A stretch of DNA of 54,597 nucleotides from Basidiobolus meristosporus CBS 931.73. Taxonomy: Eukaryota; Basidiobolomycota; Basidiobolomycetes; Basidiobolales; Basidiobolaceae. The position numbers and the translations under genes were made by a program. The stretch's first letter is position 1; every line of letters starts with the position of its first letter. Below the pieces are notes generated by a model that saw only the letters and a list, made by a program, of their open reading frames with translations, was not told where the DNA came from and searched no databases. This document shows positions 10,551-22,478 of the stretch, one piece after another. The stretch lies in assembly GCA_002104905.1 (NCBI GenBank), contig MCFE01000600.1, positions 1 through 54,597 on the forward strand, in the 5' to 3' direction.

Positions 10551-13489
10551 ATGCTGGGGATTCAGCTCCATGTCACACGGATCCTAGCTTATATGGTCCT
10601 TATTTGTATTGGTACTACAGTCGCACAGAGCACTGAAGTTCCTCGTCTGAATGCTATTGCCTTTCAAGATGGTAGAACTATTTGGACTTTCTCAAGATTT
10701 AAGAATTATTCCTCATTCGTCAACGCTAACCCTCAAAGTCCAACATACATACAAGACCTCAAGGCTTCGATATTGCCTGATCTTGTTGTAGCATACGACA
10801 AAAATCGGAACCTGTTGTTCCAACGGGATGATTTTCCCCCTTTGTGGTCGGATGATCACTCGCTATTCGTTGCCCTTCCCTCGGGTGATATAGGCTACTT
10901 TTACATCGAGCTGGGAAGCAATCTGCTGAATTTACAAGTCTATTCGGCCGATGGAAAGAAGAAAGGAGACAACATTGCGCTTCAAGATGTCATAACTTAT
11001 TCTGCAGCTGTAAGCCTTGCTGCCCCTATGAGAATCTTGCTAGCATTCATCGACATCGATCCCAATTCAGGGCCTTCACTCAAGATGCAGTTGTTTGATA
11101 CCGAGGGTATACCAGTCGGAAAGCCTTCGCTCCTAGCCAGTAATATATTCGATGCAAGCCAAAAGACTCTCTATCAGCCCAGTGTTTCTGTCTCTGCCAC
11201 TGCTGACGGAAGCTTCTTGGTTAGCTGGCCAGGAAAGACCCGCGCGGGCGACAATGTTATTCGTGCTGCCTATGTAGCACCCAATCAGCCAGTGACAAAA
11301 GCCTTCATAGTTTCCACTTCTACAGCAAACACTGGGTTCATGAAGATAAACAAATGCGACACCTTGAGAGCGGGTGACGGTCATTATTGCATTTATGAAG
11401 AATGGGCTCCTCAGGGAGGCACTGTTTGGACACGAATAACCTTCATCACAGTCTTCTCGTACTCAGGCTCGGTTTACGATACTCCCACAAGACTTGGGAA
11501 TTCCACTGAGGATGTCAGCAAAGTGTTTTCACCGGCTATGAACATTGCCTTACCGTACGGCGGCTTGCTAGTAACGACCGACTATAAGGTTGATCCCACC
11601 AACCCCAGCGCCATGCCTGCTATATTTCTCTACGACCGCGAATGGAACCCGAAGCCCTATGATGGCAAAAATATTAAGAGTTACACAGTTTGCGTCTTGC
11701 CGAACAATACAGTGGTTACTTTGGAGCAGGTTAAACAACCCTCTGCTGAGATAAGTTCTGGAGAATGGCTTATTCAGCCTGGGTGGAGAGCCGTGAAGGA
11801 AGATCTACCGAAATTTCTTCCAGGTATGGGATCTTCAGTATATCGCCACCCTACATAGACTAACAAATTAATGTCTCTAGATTCCAAGTATGGTGACAAC
11901 CCGGTCATATCCTCTACCTATCCAGAACTGTATGGCATGATTCCTCTAGGCTTGGGTTATCTCAACATCAGCTTCCTTCAGGAAGACTACCGCTTTGGTC
12001 TAGGAAATCTATCCATCTATGACTCGCATTATCCAGAATACCCTCGAGAGGTCATATCAGTGATCCCTGATCCAAACGGATTGGGGAAGAGTCTCTCGAT
12101 GAAAGTATCAAGCTTCACATTCAATACCCCAAGCCATGACTACTTTGTTACGATCGACGGGGGTGCGTTCAAGAGTTCTTTGAACGAGCCATTGCTGGGA
12201 ATCCCAAAGAACACATGGTCGTTTACAACAGCCGCAGGTAAGTGAGGCCTTTTTGACGCATATTCCTTCCCAAAAATCTAATGGATTTTGCCCATATCCT
12301 AAGACTACAGTGATCAAGGTGAGACTTGGAAGATATTTGTAGTCGACGGCCATTTTCTGACATGTTTTTCTTCACAGCGGAAAAGGATGATGTGATTCTT
12401 CAGATCAGAGTTAAATATTCTAAGGGGGAGTTTCGGGATCGCAGCGAAGTTGCCCAGAAGTTAACCCAGGACCTTTCGCAGCTCGTTCCGGTGGAGAAGG
12501 AAAGAGTGATGGTGCGTTACTTGCGCTCTGATGAGGTTGGCGAGATCTACCAAGTATCCCTCATGAGGCTTCGAAACGGCAATGGCAAACGAATGGCCAA
12601 CAAATTGGCCGATGACCTCCATGCAATGATCCTGCGGAAGACGTCAAGCAATCTGGTTGCCGGAAACGCGACCAAGTTTGTTGATCCAGAGTTTGGAACA
12701 TTGTACGAAGGTATGCTTGACCTGATCACCAGATTGATCCCGCATGGATCTAATACATACATATCCCTTGGTTGTTTAGAGAATATTTTCCAAACTAACA
12801 AAGGTGCGCTTATCGCGATAGCATGTGTGGTCATAGGCTTGATAGCGTTCTACATTTTCTGCCACCGGCGCTTCCCAGAAAGCGACAATATGGTGATCTT
12901 TGTCCTAGCAGTGTCGCTGTTCGATTTTGTAGCGGACCTCCTATTTGTTATTCTAAACAGCGGGGATATACCGTACCTACAGATTCCCTCAGTGATCTTC
13001 TTCGTTCTTCCTTTCTCCTTTAACATGATCGCCTCTACCACGATCGTGGTAAAGGAGGTGTCGACCAATCCCAAATTCCATGACTGGTTCTCGAAGAAAA
13101 CCCTGTTGACCACGGGAATTTCTGTCCTGTCTGCCACTAACCCGGTGCTTCTGAATATCATGCGATCCCGGTTTGCTGGAATGAATGAGCTCAACGCACC
13201 ACTCAGCGAACGCGTTTCCCGATGGATTTTGTACTGCACCGCGGCAGATATCATCATTGAGGACATTCCACAATTGGTCATTCAGACCCTCTACAAGACC
13301 AACAACGGGTTTTTCAAGCTGATCCCGTTTCTGGCCATGGTTTCCAGCTGCCTGGGAATCCTCTTCTCAATCATTGCGCACATATACAATCATGTGGCGT
13401 ACAAGCAAGGCAAAAAGAAGAGCCGTAAAGAAAAGAGCCCGAAGGAGTTTCATGAAATCGAGTACAAGACAGCTAAAGAGTTCATGTAA
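10551..13489 (+). CDS. secreted-N-terminus, Ig-like (SbsA-type) domain, multi-TM C-terminus protein, 4-5 exons
   Basis: Large surface or endomembrane protein of unknown role. Proposed exons: 10551-11823, 11881-12237, 12304-12318 (15-nt microexon), 12378-12710, 12780-13489; all introns are phase 1. Residues 1-26 are a signal peptide. A ~420-residue extracellular beta-rich region follows, then an SbsA-like Ig fold ending in the typical TWSFTT, then a juxtamembrane region. The C-terminus has a single span followed by four or so further hydrophobic segments and a Lys-rich tail. The segment IIIEDIPQLVIQTLY resembles the EDxPQ motif of XK-related membrane proteins. The last intron (12711-12779) is 69 nt and lacks stops, so an unspliced form would add 23 residues. 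Function is inferred only as a membrane receptor- or channel-like protein. Confidence 0.8.
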
Positions 13490-14267
13490 ATGTCTCCTTC
13501 TGACCCGGACATAGATACTCATGCGATCACGCATGATTCTCATTTGCAAAGTCAACCCAGCTTCTGAAGTCGAAGATATAGGAACCCACCACCAAACAAC
13601 TCTGACCTTGTTCGGTAGAATGGCGGTCGGTGTTCCGTAAAGCAATATCCAGTTCAACCGTATTTTTTATTCTTCATCCATTCCCCACCACGCTCTTCCG
13701 TTCTCTCCCCTCCCCTCCCCTCCCCGTATACATATCTTTATGCTTTCCTGACCTCAGACATGTAGCTTACTATTAAACTCATGGGAAAATTGGCCATTTC
13801 CAACCGCGAATCCTCGACGGGAAGCCATACCCAACCAACCAAGCACCTACCTCCTCCTAGTGAATGACTCGTATGTCGCCAGATGCTATTTTCCAACCAA
13901 CTACATAAACATCAAGATCAATCAAGCTTCGCTTGATCCACGGTTCTCCAGGAATCGACCACAGTGACAACCGTCGCGAGATCCAGATGAGTAGCCCATA
14001 AACCACAGCCATCATTGGTATTGTCTATTGCTGTTGGTGACCTCAGTGCTTTTAGTTCTAACCCCACCATTAATATGAATAATCAAGCATCCTGGAATTC
14101 GGTGCAGCATGGCGAGCCCAGTGCCGTATTGTCTGCTAACCATCTGGCACGAATAGATGGAGGTTGCGGGGGCCCTATGTCTACGGGGACTCACCAAAGG
14201 TTCAGCATCGTTCAGTCCGTTTATTCCAAATCTCAAAAATACATCAACACACCCGGGGTTGGGGGAA
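13490..14267. other. convergent intergenic region with a pyrimidine tract
   Basis: 3' flanks of two convergent genes. A C/T-rich tract with repeated TCCCC units lies at about 13680-13725. Nothing else was recognised. Confidence 0.4.
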
Positions 14268-15638
14268 TCACTCCGAATCAAACCAAATGTACCTATCCTG
14301 TCGGATGTGGCCGACCCGGCCATTGCCAATGTAGATCCTCGCCTCGTATTTGGTATCGTTCTCGTTGGTCTCGATGACCGGGAGATCGGTGCACTCGCCC
14401 ATGCGAGGCCCATCGATTCTGAGCTCCGTCAGGTCGTCAGTGTATTGACCAACCCGGTCGAATCTGGCTCGTTGTGCGCGGTAGATCTGCATCAGCGCGA
14501 ATCTGGTTCGTGCCTCGTATGGCGGGTATGTGGTGTCGCTGTCCGGTCTCGCATCCAGAGGTAGGAACTCGATCGTGCCCCACCATTCCGGCTCCAACAC
14601 GCCCCCGGGGATGGGGGACCACGTCTGGAGGTACGGCACCTGAGGAATCAGCTTTTCCACCGCAGTACTGATGTATCTCCGACGTCTGCGCGGCTTGGGA
14701 TCCGAGCCTTCGGAGTTGGTCATAGGCGGCCAGCCAGAGCTTTGGAAGTGGAAAATAGGGGTCAGTTCTCTGAGGAAGCCCAGATGACGAGTCACATAGT
14801 AGGATGAACTGGTACGAACCGCATGAATTGGAAGCTGGAGTAGGGCGGGATGGAGTGTGGATCGCGCTTTAGCCGGTGCTTCAGAACGTTGATGGGGATG
14901 GCCCACTCGATGTTCCACAGACTCTGCGTCTCGCGGTTGGTCGCCACGTTCACTATCTTGTCTAGCCCTCCGTTGACCAGTTGGTGCACCTCGCTCGTGT
15001 TTAGTACCGCCGACTCGAACTGGTTGCTGAGTTTCCAGACGGATGGCCTTCCACCATCCATCGGGGGCTTATCGTATTGCAGAGCCCTGTAAACGCCCAG
15101 GGGGTTGATTTGGATCCGCTTCAGCTGATGGTGCGTTCGATCGGTGTCGATCAGCATCTCGAACGTGTTGTCGAATATATCTGGGGATGGGTGCGGTCAG
15201 TGGATGGCAAGGTGAGTCCAGAGAACGTGGCAGACCTACCCTGCAGCTCCGGCATCCTGGTGAGGTTTGCGATGATGAATGGGTCGAACAGCTGCGCAGC
15301 CACGTAAATGAAGTTTTCGTCCCAAAGCATCTACATGAGGGTGCAAATTCTAAGTGCGCGTTCGTCACCCCACTTCTGCTCCCAACTCCACAAACCTTGG
15401 CCCTGGTCTTCAGCTGCGTCGACGAGCTGGACTTGGACAACGCTAGGGCATCCACGAACTCCTCTGTCCAAGGAGCGACCGCCCACTCAACATCGTCGAG
15501 GCTTCCATCGATCCTCGGCGCGGTCAGGGTGGCCGGGATGGCGTAATGTTTGATTGGAGGTAAGATACACTCGCATGAGATGTGGGCGATCCAAAGGACC
15601 AGCACAACCAGGTTACAATTCAGATTCTGCAGATTCAT
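14268..15638 (-). CDS. secreted CBM9-like carbohydrate-binding protein, 4 exons, 388 aa
   Basis: Resembles 'carbohydrate-binding family 9-like' proteins, which bind sugars through a beta-sandwich. Exons (minus): 15638-15396, 15330-15240, 15180-14820, 14739-14268; they join in frame to 388 aa. Residues ~1-23 are a signal peptide. The fold-defining signatures are the start APRIDGSLDDVEWA, then ENFIYVAAQLFDP, the strand ending in EMLIDTD, the later WNIEWAIPI, and near the C-terminus TWSPIPGGVLEPEWWGTIEF, equivalent to the WSP...WGxxxF block of this family. A helical Arg/Gln-rich extension follows (ALMQIYRAQRARFDR). Family members often accompany polysaccharide degradation, but no such enzyme is adjacent here. 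Confidence 0.85.
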
Positions 15639-17350
15639 CCTGTCGTAGACGGACTGACCATATACTTACAAATAGACCAGTGGACGGTGTAGTTAGCTTC
15701 TATTGCTCTCTACGGGAATTCGGATATGGGGTTGGCACTCGGGGATCGCAAGAGCAATGTACAGAAGGGCGAGGAAAGTAGGAGAGGAAAAGTTCTGGAG
15801 GACGGGAAGAGAAGTGATGGTTGGAGAAGAGATGGGAAACGAGGGTTCACGGGGCACTATCTATATCTCCGGAATGAAGTTCACCGGCAACACGTCTAAA
15901 CATTACCCTGAATGGCCTATGTATGGATTTTGTCATGGTGTTCGTCGCCCGCGGCTATTCGAGATGGCTTGCATGGAGCATGCATATGGTTCGTGGCTGT
16001 ACGGGATGATTTGGAAATCCAGATGCACCCGCAAGTTGATGGCCCACGGATTCCGACGAACCCGCCATATGTTGTCTATTCGTTTATTTCTCTCGAGTCT
16101 GGCGGCCAACCCGTGAGCTGAGTGCTTTTTTCGCGTACCCTTGCAGCGGTTGCACCTTGGATGCGATGGTAAATCAATCATGCATGCTGCGTACCCGTTT
16201 GCCTGAGGTTTGTCCGATCTCCAGGTGCCTCTTGAAACAGCCGCAAATAATGCCGCGCTTCTCCATGCCATTACGGAGGGCTTCGTGGATCACACGAGAG
16301 GCTCGGCCGGGGTCAGAGATGAGGGGATTTTCAGGAGAATCCCAGAGTTCACCGGGTTGGCTCGGCTTGATCGGATTGGTTTCGATGGCACAGGGCGTCC
16401 GCCAAGGGGAGATGGGCATGGTACGGAGATTCGTTAAGATTCGTGTGTCCTTGATCGGTCGTCGGAACATGAATGAGGATGCGCGTATTGCGTACAACCA
16501 GGAGTCACCGATGGATGCTGTTGCTTTCTGCTCACGGTTCTGTGGAATCCAAGATGCTCCACTAGTGAGGCTGTGCGAAGAGCGACCCTAGGCTGGATTC
16601 ACCAATCGACCAGCAGCTAGCGGTCAGGTCTAAGGCTACCCATGGTGAGACTGGCTAGATTGGCCGCTTGCACCTATCAGCATCCAAACAACATCCAAAC
16701 TAGCATGATGCACCCATGGCACTCATACGCATGGGACTGCTGTAGATCAAAATCAAGGTTTTCGGATTGGGGGCGACCGCGAGTGGCCATGAACCAAGAA
16801 TCGAGTGGCCACATCCAGTAAGGACTGTCCATCCCGCAGATGTCTGCTCACGAGGTTTGAGCCGACCTTCGTGCACTGTACGAGCCGTAGTGGCGGAGGT
16901 TACCAATCCTGTGCGGCCCATGCTCAGCAGCGTCGTGTACGCTTGGCACCCAAACCTCCGCTAATCCCGCCAATGGCCGCCCTGGTCTCAACAATGGTGC
17001 GCCAGCCAGTAGGAATGCTGGATGGTGGGCCGGCTCGCGACTTGATTGATGGTTGGCGACTAGAAATGCTGCTAACTAGATGGATGGACGCGGTGGATGC
17101 TGCCTGGTGGGCTGGACCCTGTTGGGTGTTCGTGCTTTGCACATGCGACAATGAAACCAAGGCCCAGCGGAAATCGGGGCGATCCGATCTCAGATGGGGC
17201 GTTCCCTGCCTTCTATTTAAAGGTGGAGCTGAACTCTGGGATATCCAAGGCATAATCTAGTGAACCTGGCTAATCATTGTGGGTGAGTAAGGGACTCGGC
17301 TATCTACGGGTGCCAATTAACTGACTAAGGACCTGAAGAAGCGCTCATTG
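15639..17350. other. 1.7-kb region without a recognisable gene
   Basis: Several short frames on both strands overlap one another but none has a signal peptide, domain motif or plausible splice structure. It contains the CBM9-gene promoter. No repeat or RNA gene was recognised. Confidence 0.4.
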
Positions 17351-17581
17351 ATGCCAGTATTCCAACTGCCAAGCTTCTTATTCGGGACGAACGTAAAGAA
17401 AAGTAACCAGCAGTATCTACATCGTGGTCAGTCAATCTCCAAGCAGGAATATGACTACCACAAGGCCCTCACCGACCGCTATTGTATCATGCTTGAATAC
17501 TACAATAGACGCCGCCAGTTCGGAGACCACTCTGTCGGTAAGTCTGCTTACCTGATGGAACTTAATCCTTGGTCTTTATAA
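17351..17581 (+). CDS. small protein, paralogue A of a convergent pair, 76 aa or longer
   Basis: Unknown function. The first ATG is at 17351. Its core YLHRGQSISKQEYDYHKAL matches YSHQGHVISKEEYMYHRW in the minus-strand frame ending at 17991, so two diverged copies face each other about 0.4 kb apart. Both begin with a short hydrophobic Leu/Phe/Pro stretch (LPSFLFG here) and end in a polar tail. A good donor, GTAAGT, lies inside the frame at ~17535, so a further 3' exon may replace the last ~16 residues. Conservation of a Tyr/His/Ser/Lys pattern between divergent copies is the reason for calling this coding. Confidence 0.45.
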   Translation: MPVFQLPSFLFGTNVKKSNQQYLHRGQSISKQEYDYHKALTDRYCIMLEYYNRRRQFGDHSVGKSAYLMELNPWSL

Positions 17582-17990
17582 GCGCTCTTGGCGTTCTGTC
17601 GGAGTAGGTGATCGCTTCCTCTGTTTAATCCCTGACCGGAATCTTTCCTCATCTCCACATCTTACATAACAATAAAACCTTAACACAACGAAGGCTACGA
17701 GTCTGTGCTTCCACCGACCAACGCATCGGTTGGTCTGTCAAACGTCGCTTTCATGAGGTAGACCAATAGTGCTTTTATTCCGTCGAACTCTCTTCTAGCC
17801 GAGGAGTAGAGGTGTGCACAATGATAGTCAAGATTAGTTTGGGCAGCCAAGGGGCAGTAAAGCCGTAAAAGGAGAAGAGTATAGAGTCAGAACCATCGAT
17901 GGGGAGGGGTGGGACGGATATCCGTAGGTGTAGACGGGCCTCAGGGAAAGAATGTACATAACGCTGGAATCAGAGACCCGGCCGACCAAT
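17582..17990. other. spacer between the convergent paralogues
   Basis: Contains the 3' flanks of both genes; AATAAAA occurs at about 17672, a possible polyadenylation signal for paralogue A. Nothing else seen. Confidence 0.35.
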
Positions 17991-18284
17991 TCAGCGTTCG
18001 TTGGAGCGAGTGCTCTGAGAGTGGTGCTTCGTGGAATTCGCGGGCCGTGATTCTCTTTGAGGGCTTTCGAGAAAGTTGGCATGTGGGTTGTAGGCTAACA
18101 TGGTGCGGTGCTGTTGGCTGACCCATCGATGATACATATACTCCTCCTTGGATATGACATGGCCCTGGTGGCTGTAAAGCTGGGATGCGTTCGATGGGCA
18201 TTCAGCCTTTTCATCGATCCTGGTATGGCTTTCAGAGGGGGCTTTCTCATCGGAAGGGTTAAACCGTGGTAGTAGTAGAAACAT
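17991..18284 (-). CDS. small protein, paralogue B of a convergent pair, 97 aa
   Basis: Unknown function, homologous to the + strand frame at 17351-17581. I start it at the ATG 18284-18282, which gives the N-terminus MFLLLPRF, comparable to the hydrophobic start of paralogue A; the frame is open further upstream without protein-like features. The shared core (Y-x-H-x-G-x-x-I-S-K-x-E-Y-x-Y-H) lies at residues ~38-56, after a charged linker. The polar Ser/Arg/Gln-rich C-terminus differs from A. The sequences are too divergent for a recent duplication. Confidence 0.45.
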   Translation of the reverse strand: MFLLLPRFNPSDEKAPSESHTRIDEKAECPSNASQLYSHQGHVISKEEYMYHRWVSQQHRTMLAYNPHANFLESPQRESRPANSTKHHSQSTRSNER

Positions 18285-19218
18285 AGGATATACTGAACAG
18301 GTGCTCAAGGGGAGTATGCAATAGGGCTTGGGTTGCGGACTGTGATGCCCAGGTGGGCCATGCAAGAGGTTTAAATGGAGATGGATGGGCCAACATCGAT
18401 GCATCGGAGCAGTTGGCATCTCCAGAATCGTATTGTGACGAAAACCGCCGCTTGGAACCTCGGTGGATCCATGAAAATCATCCTGATTCCTGATTCATCG
18501 CTGCAGAGATTCGCGAGATCTGTTTGAAAACAAAGGGAGAGCCTCTTCACCTGCCCCTTGCGTTACGTCAAAACGAGATCCTCAATGGTGTATCCAATCC
18601 GGCCATCCTGACCCGTTCTGGCCTATTCACCCCCAGGTCCCGAGGAATATCCAGGCGAGATGTACGGCACTGCATGGATTGAATGGCCTGGCTTACTTGC
18701 CGTTTCAAAAATCGTCACAATGACTTCATGGCGCTTGGTGCGCAGTCCCGTCATCTCCTGAGCATAGCCATTTACCAGTCCAATTGCCCGATCCAATCAT
18801 AAAGTCGCTCTTATGGAATCCGGCTGCACGCACCATCCTGCGCCAGATTGTCCGAGCCTCCCACCAGGCTTTTGCTCAACTCCATGCTCCACTCTGCTGC
18901 GCAAGAATGGCACCGGAAGTTCCAGCCAAGGCCCCGCGCTCGCCCTGGCTATTCGGCCCCCGCCGGTTTGGACATCAAGAAAGGCTGATTTATTTCATTA
19001 ACATCTAGGTATACAAGAAGGGGCAAGGGACACTAGATGATTGAGCCACCGGTGTCGATTCGGTGGTTCGTGCGAGTGAATGTATAGTAACATTGCATGA
19101 GTGAGAACTCACCCAGCAAATAGATTGGTTGGAAAAAGGGTTATGAACGTCAACGAAAGAGTATGATTACAGAGAAGAGTTGATTCCAACCAACGACTTG
19201 CACCCACGTAGCTATGCT
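18285..19218. other. intergenic, nothing recognised
   Basis: Between paralogue B and the 3' end of beta-tubulin. No domain-bearing frame, RNA gene or repeat was seen. Confidence 0.4.
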
Positions 19219-20568
19219 TTACAGCTCCTCCTCCGGAAGCTCTTCTTCGTACCCATATTCCTCTTCCTCATACTCCTCGGCGGTGGCGTCTTGGTATTGC
19301 TGGTATTCGGATATGAGATCGTTCATATTCGACTCGGCTTCAGTAAACTCCATCTCATCCATACCCTCCCCAGTGTACCAGTGCAAGAAAGCCTTGCGGC
19401 GGAACATCACGGTAAACTGCTCCCCGATCCGCTTGAACAACTCCTGGATGGAGGTCGAGTTACCAACGAAAGTGGCGGACATCTTAAGGCCCTTTGGGGG
19501 GATATCACACACAGAAGTCTTGATGTTGTTGGGGATCCATTCAACAAAGTAGCTGCTATTCTTGTTTTGAACGTTGATCATTTGGTTCTCGACCTCCTTG
19601 GTGGACATGCGGCCACGGAACATCGCAGCAACTGTAAGGTAACGACCATGGCGAGGGTCTGAGGCAGCCATCATGTTCTTAGAATCAAACATTTGTTGTG
19701 TGAGCTCAGGGACGGTGAGTGCCTGATACCCTGCTGAGCCACGGGAGGTCAAGGGAGCAAACCCGACCATGAAGAAATGGAGACGAGGGAAAGGAACCAT
19801 ATTAACCGCCAATTTACGTAGGTCCGCATTCAGTTGACCAGGGAAACGAAGGGAAGTTGTGGTGCCACTCATCACATTCGAGACAAGATGATTCAAATCA
19901 TCGTAGGAGGGGGTGGTGAGCTTCAAGGTACGGAAGCAAATATCATACAGGGCTTCGTTATCGATGCAGAAAGTCAGGTCGGAGTTCTCCACCAATTGGT
20001 GAACCGAAAGAGTGGCATTATACGGCTCGACGACAGTGTCCGAGACTTTGGGTGAAGGCACAACCGAGAAGGTACACATCATGCGGTCGGGATACTCTTC
20101 GCGGATTTTCGAGATGAGAAGGGTGCCAAGGCCGGAGCCGGTGCCACCACCAAGAGAGTGGGTGATTTGGAAACCTTGAAGGCTGTCGCAGCCTTCGGCT
20201 TCCTTGCGAACGACATCTAATACAGACTCCACCAATTCAGCGCCTTCAGTATAATGACCTTTGGCCCAATTGTTACCGGCACCGTTCTGGCCGTAAATGA
20301 AGTTGTCGGGACGGAAGAGCGCGCCAAGATTACTGGCACGAATGTTATCCATGGTACCAGGCTCTAAATCTACCAGCACTGCACGGGGGACATATTTGCC
20401 GTTCGCGGCTTCGTTGTAGTAGACATCTATCCTATCGAGCTGGAGATCAGAGTCTCCGTGGAAAGCACCGTCGCCAGCAATCCCGTGCTCCTCAGATATG
20501 GTATCCCAGAACTGATTACCAATCTGGTTACCGCACTGGCCTGTTTGAATGTGGACGATCTCTCTCAT
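19219..20568 (-). CDS. TUB2: beta-tubulin, intronless, 449 aa
   Basis: Subunit of the alpha/beta-tubulin dimer that builds microtubules. It starts with MREI, the autoregulatory beta-tubulin N-terminus, carries the tubulin signature GGGTGSGLG at ~140-148, and ends in an acidic tail rich in Glu with a Tyr ([13 protein letters not shown]). Length is normal. The gene has no intron although most genes around it are intron-rich, which suggests a retroposed origin or intron loss. His6, Phe167 and Phe200 are as in benzimidazole-sensitive fungi, but residue 198 is Leu ([12 protein letters not shown]; the usual residue is Glu, SDETF). Position 198 lines the benzimidazole site, and substitutions there are classical resistance changes. 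Confidence 0.97.
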   Translation of the reverse strand: MREIVHIQTGQCGNQIGNQFWDTISEEHGIAGDGAFHGDSDLQLDRIDVYYNEAANGKYVPRAVLVDLEPGTMDNIRASNLGALFRPDNFIYGQNGAGNNWAKGHYTEGAELVESVLDVVRKEAEGCDSLQGFQITHSLGGGTGSGLGTLLISKIREEYPDRMMCTFSVVPSPKVSDTVVEPYNATLSVHQLVENSDLTFCIDNEALYDICFRTLKLTTPSYDDLNHLVSNVMSGTTTSLRFPGQLNADLRKLAVNMVPFPRLHFFMVGFAPLTSRGSAGYQALTVPELTQQMFDSKNMMAASDPRHGRYLTVAAMFRGRMSTKEVENQMINVQNKNSSYFVEWIPNNIKTSVCDIPPKGLKMSATFVGNSTSIQELFKRIGEQFTVMFRRKAFLHWYTGEGMDEMEFTEAESNMNDLISEYQQYQDATAEEYEEEEYGYEEELPEEEL

Positions 20569-22423
20569 ACTTCAGAAGGGTTGGTTGAACGGAGCAAAAA
20601 GCGTGTGCAGGTAGAGCAAGTGATGGATGTGGAACACACAGCTTCAAATGCAAGGCGTAGGTGAGGAATCCAACAACATTTATTCCTCTCGGATCTTATT
20701 TGTTTTCCATATTCTTAAAATACATTAGGAGGACCTCGTTGCTTCACACGCCGCACAAGCATTCACACCAATGAATCAGTTACTTGTACCAGTCGGCCCA
20801 ATCAGTCCAGATGCTGGCCATCTTGATCATTCTCAGTTCTTGGAGCTCGACATCTGGGGATCAATATAGTTGCTCACTGACTGCGTGACAATGAGACAAG
20901 ATGCTCGCTTGAGTCGTCTCGAACCAGCCAATGAGGTGATTGTTCTCAGGAATTGCATGACGGGCGATTTGGTGGGCATTTGGATGATATTCATGTGTCT
21001 CGAATCGTACGTACAACGCCGAACCTAGACCTGTCCTCTTGGTCCGTGTTCAGACTTCTGGTGCGCGTGGGGATTGATAACGGTTGACCGTATGCTCAGC
21101 GTCTCTGGGAACCTGGTCGGCCACCTCAGTCTCCCTTCGGCACGCTATCCATCGCCCCCTTACTGTGCATCCGGCTCTGAAGCCACCAGACATCTCCCAG
21201 ATCTTTGCGGAATGCGGCGAGGAGGATTGGGGATAAATTGAGCTACACAAATGTCGTCTGCACACAGCTTACCTGATAACGCTTACGTGCTGGCCCTTCG
21301 CACACGCACAGCATGCCTATTCTTCACGACATGGCCTGGAAATTTGTACCACATCATTGCGGCCTCCCCATCATCTGCTACCAATGCCCACGTAACAACC
21401 AGGCAGAAAGCTTGTTGCAGGTGGCATAATGGGTACATAATATAAATTCCATGGATTAATGTTGCCTCGTCAAAGACCATTCGGCAATCCGAGATTTCGC
21501 CTGTTCTCAAGGGCGATTTTTCAAGAGCAGGCTGCCATGAGGCACCCAATTTCATTCACCGAGAATGATTCGATGTGTGCGTGTGTGGTGCGGAATGGTT
21601 CTTTGCTGAAGGATCTTATGACTGCAATCACACCATCCAACCGGAACCTGTATAATCCAGGACGAGTTGCATTTTCAAGGTGTCCGCTGTTCCGACTCCG
21701 TCTGGCATGTGTTACAATCATTAGAACCAGCACCTGTTCCTGTCAAACTGGTTCGGCACCAAGACTCCATTCCTTTGGATGCAGGTTCTACCACAGCTGG
21801 CTTCTATATTTCTGTCACTCGTGCCGATGGTACCGTCAGCTTCTCTCAAGCAAGGCGCGCAGTAGGTCTATCTAGCTTGATGCATCTATTTACCAGCAGG
21901 AGAATTGGCCCCGCAAATATTTCAGAAGACGCTCATGACGGCCCACTTACATGGCTAAGGCTAGAGACGGATAGATGGTATTGTCGTATATTTGCTCCAC
22001 ACGCATTCATTTGCACTGGCTTCTTCGCGGCGGTTCCAATGAGTACCGCGGCATTCCGACCGTCATCCTCGCTGAGAGGCACAGATACAACTCGGCGTTC
22101 TCACCATCAGCAAGCTCGCTTATCATCGATATCAATCATGTATCGGTAGAGAATTCTATGTACCGTGTGACACGTGGTTTGGAATGCCCTATCGTCGACT
22201 GGAGTGATCTGAAGATTGGGTGACACTTCAGTTTGAGCAAGGATGTGGAATGTGCAAATCTGATTCGACACAACGTGCGGATACCATCCAGGCTTTGGCT
22301 GTACATAATATAGGTCTTAATAACAGTCAAGGGTCAACGTTCCTGGAGTTCACTCAAGTGGTACAGATCTTGGCCTTCTCGTGCATGCCCCTCCTGTCAT
22401 AGCAACCAAGCCCGCGCAGAAAT
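20569..22423. other. 1.85-kb intergenic region
   Basis: Holds the tubulin promoter and the upstream region of LDH. Overlapping short frames have no recognisable features; no tRNA or repeat was seen. Confidence 0.4.
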
Positions 22424-22430
22424 TATAAAA
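22424..22430 (+). promoter_or_regulatory. TATA box of the LDH gene
   Basis: TATAAAA lies 55 nt before the ATG at 22479, the same spacing seen at the subtelomeric genes further right. Confidence 0.6.
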
Positions 22431-22478
22431 AGGAGGCGCGTGCATTTGCCATAGCAGATTACTTGCCAAGTACAGGTC

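Noticed and set aside
12238-12377. A single 140-nt intron in the Ig-like/TM gene
   Set aside because: It is possible, but twice the local intron length; a 15-nt exon inside keeps phase and gives two normal introns. Left as the less likely alternative.
15187-16591. Plus-strand frames of 110-145 codons around the CBM9 gene promoter
   Set aside because: Those over the gene are antisense shadows; those upstream have no recognisable features.
21459-22149. Overlapping frames of 138 and 160 codons upstream of LDH
   Set aside because: They overlap in different frames, and lack domains, signal peptides or splice logic.
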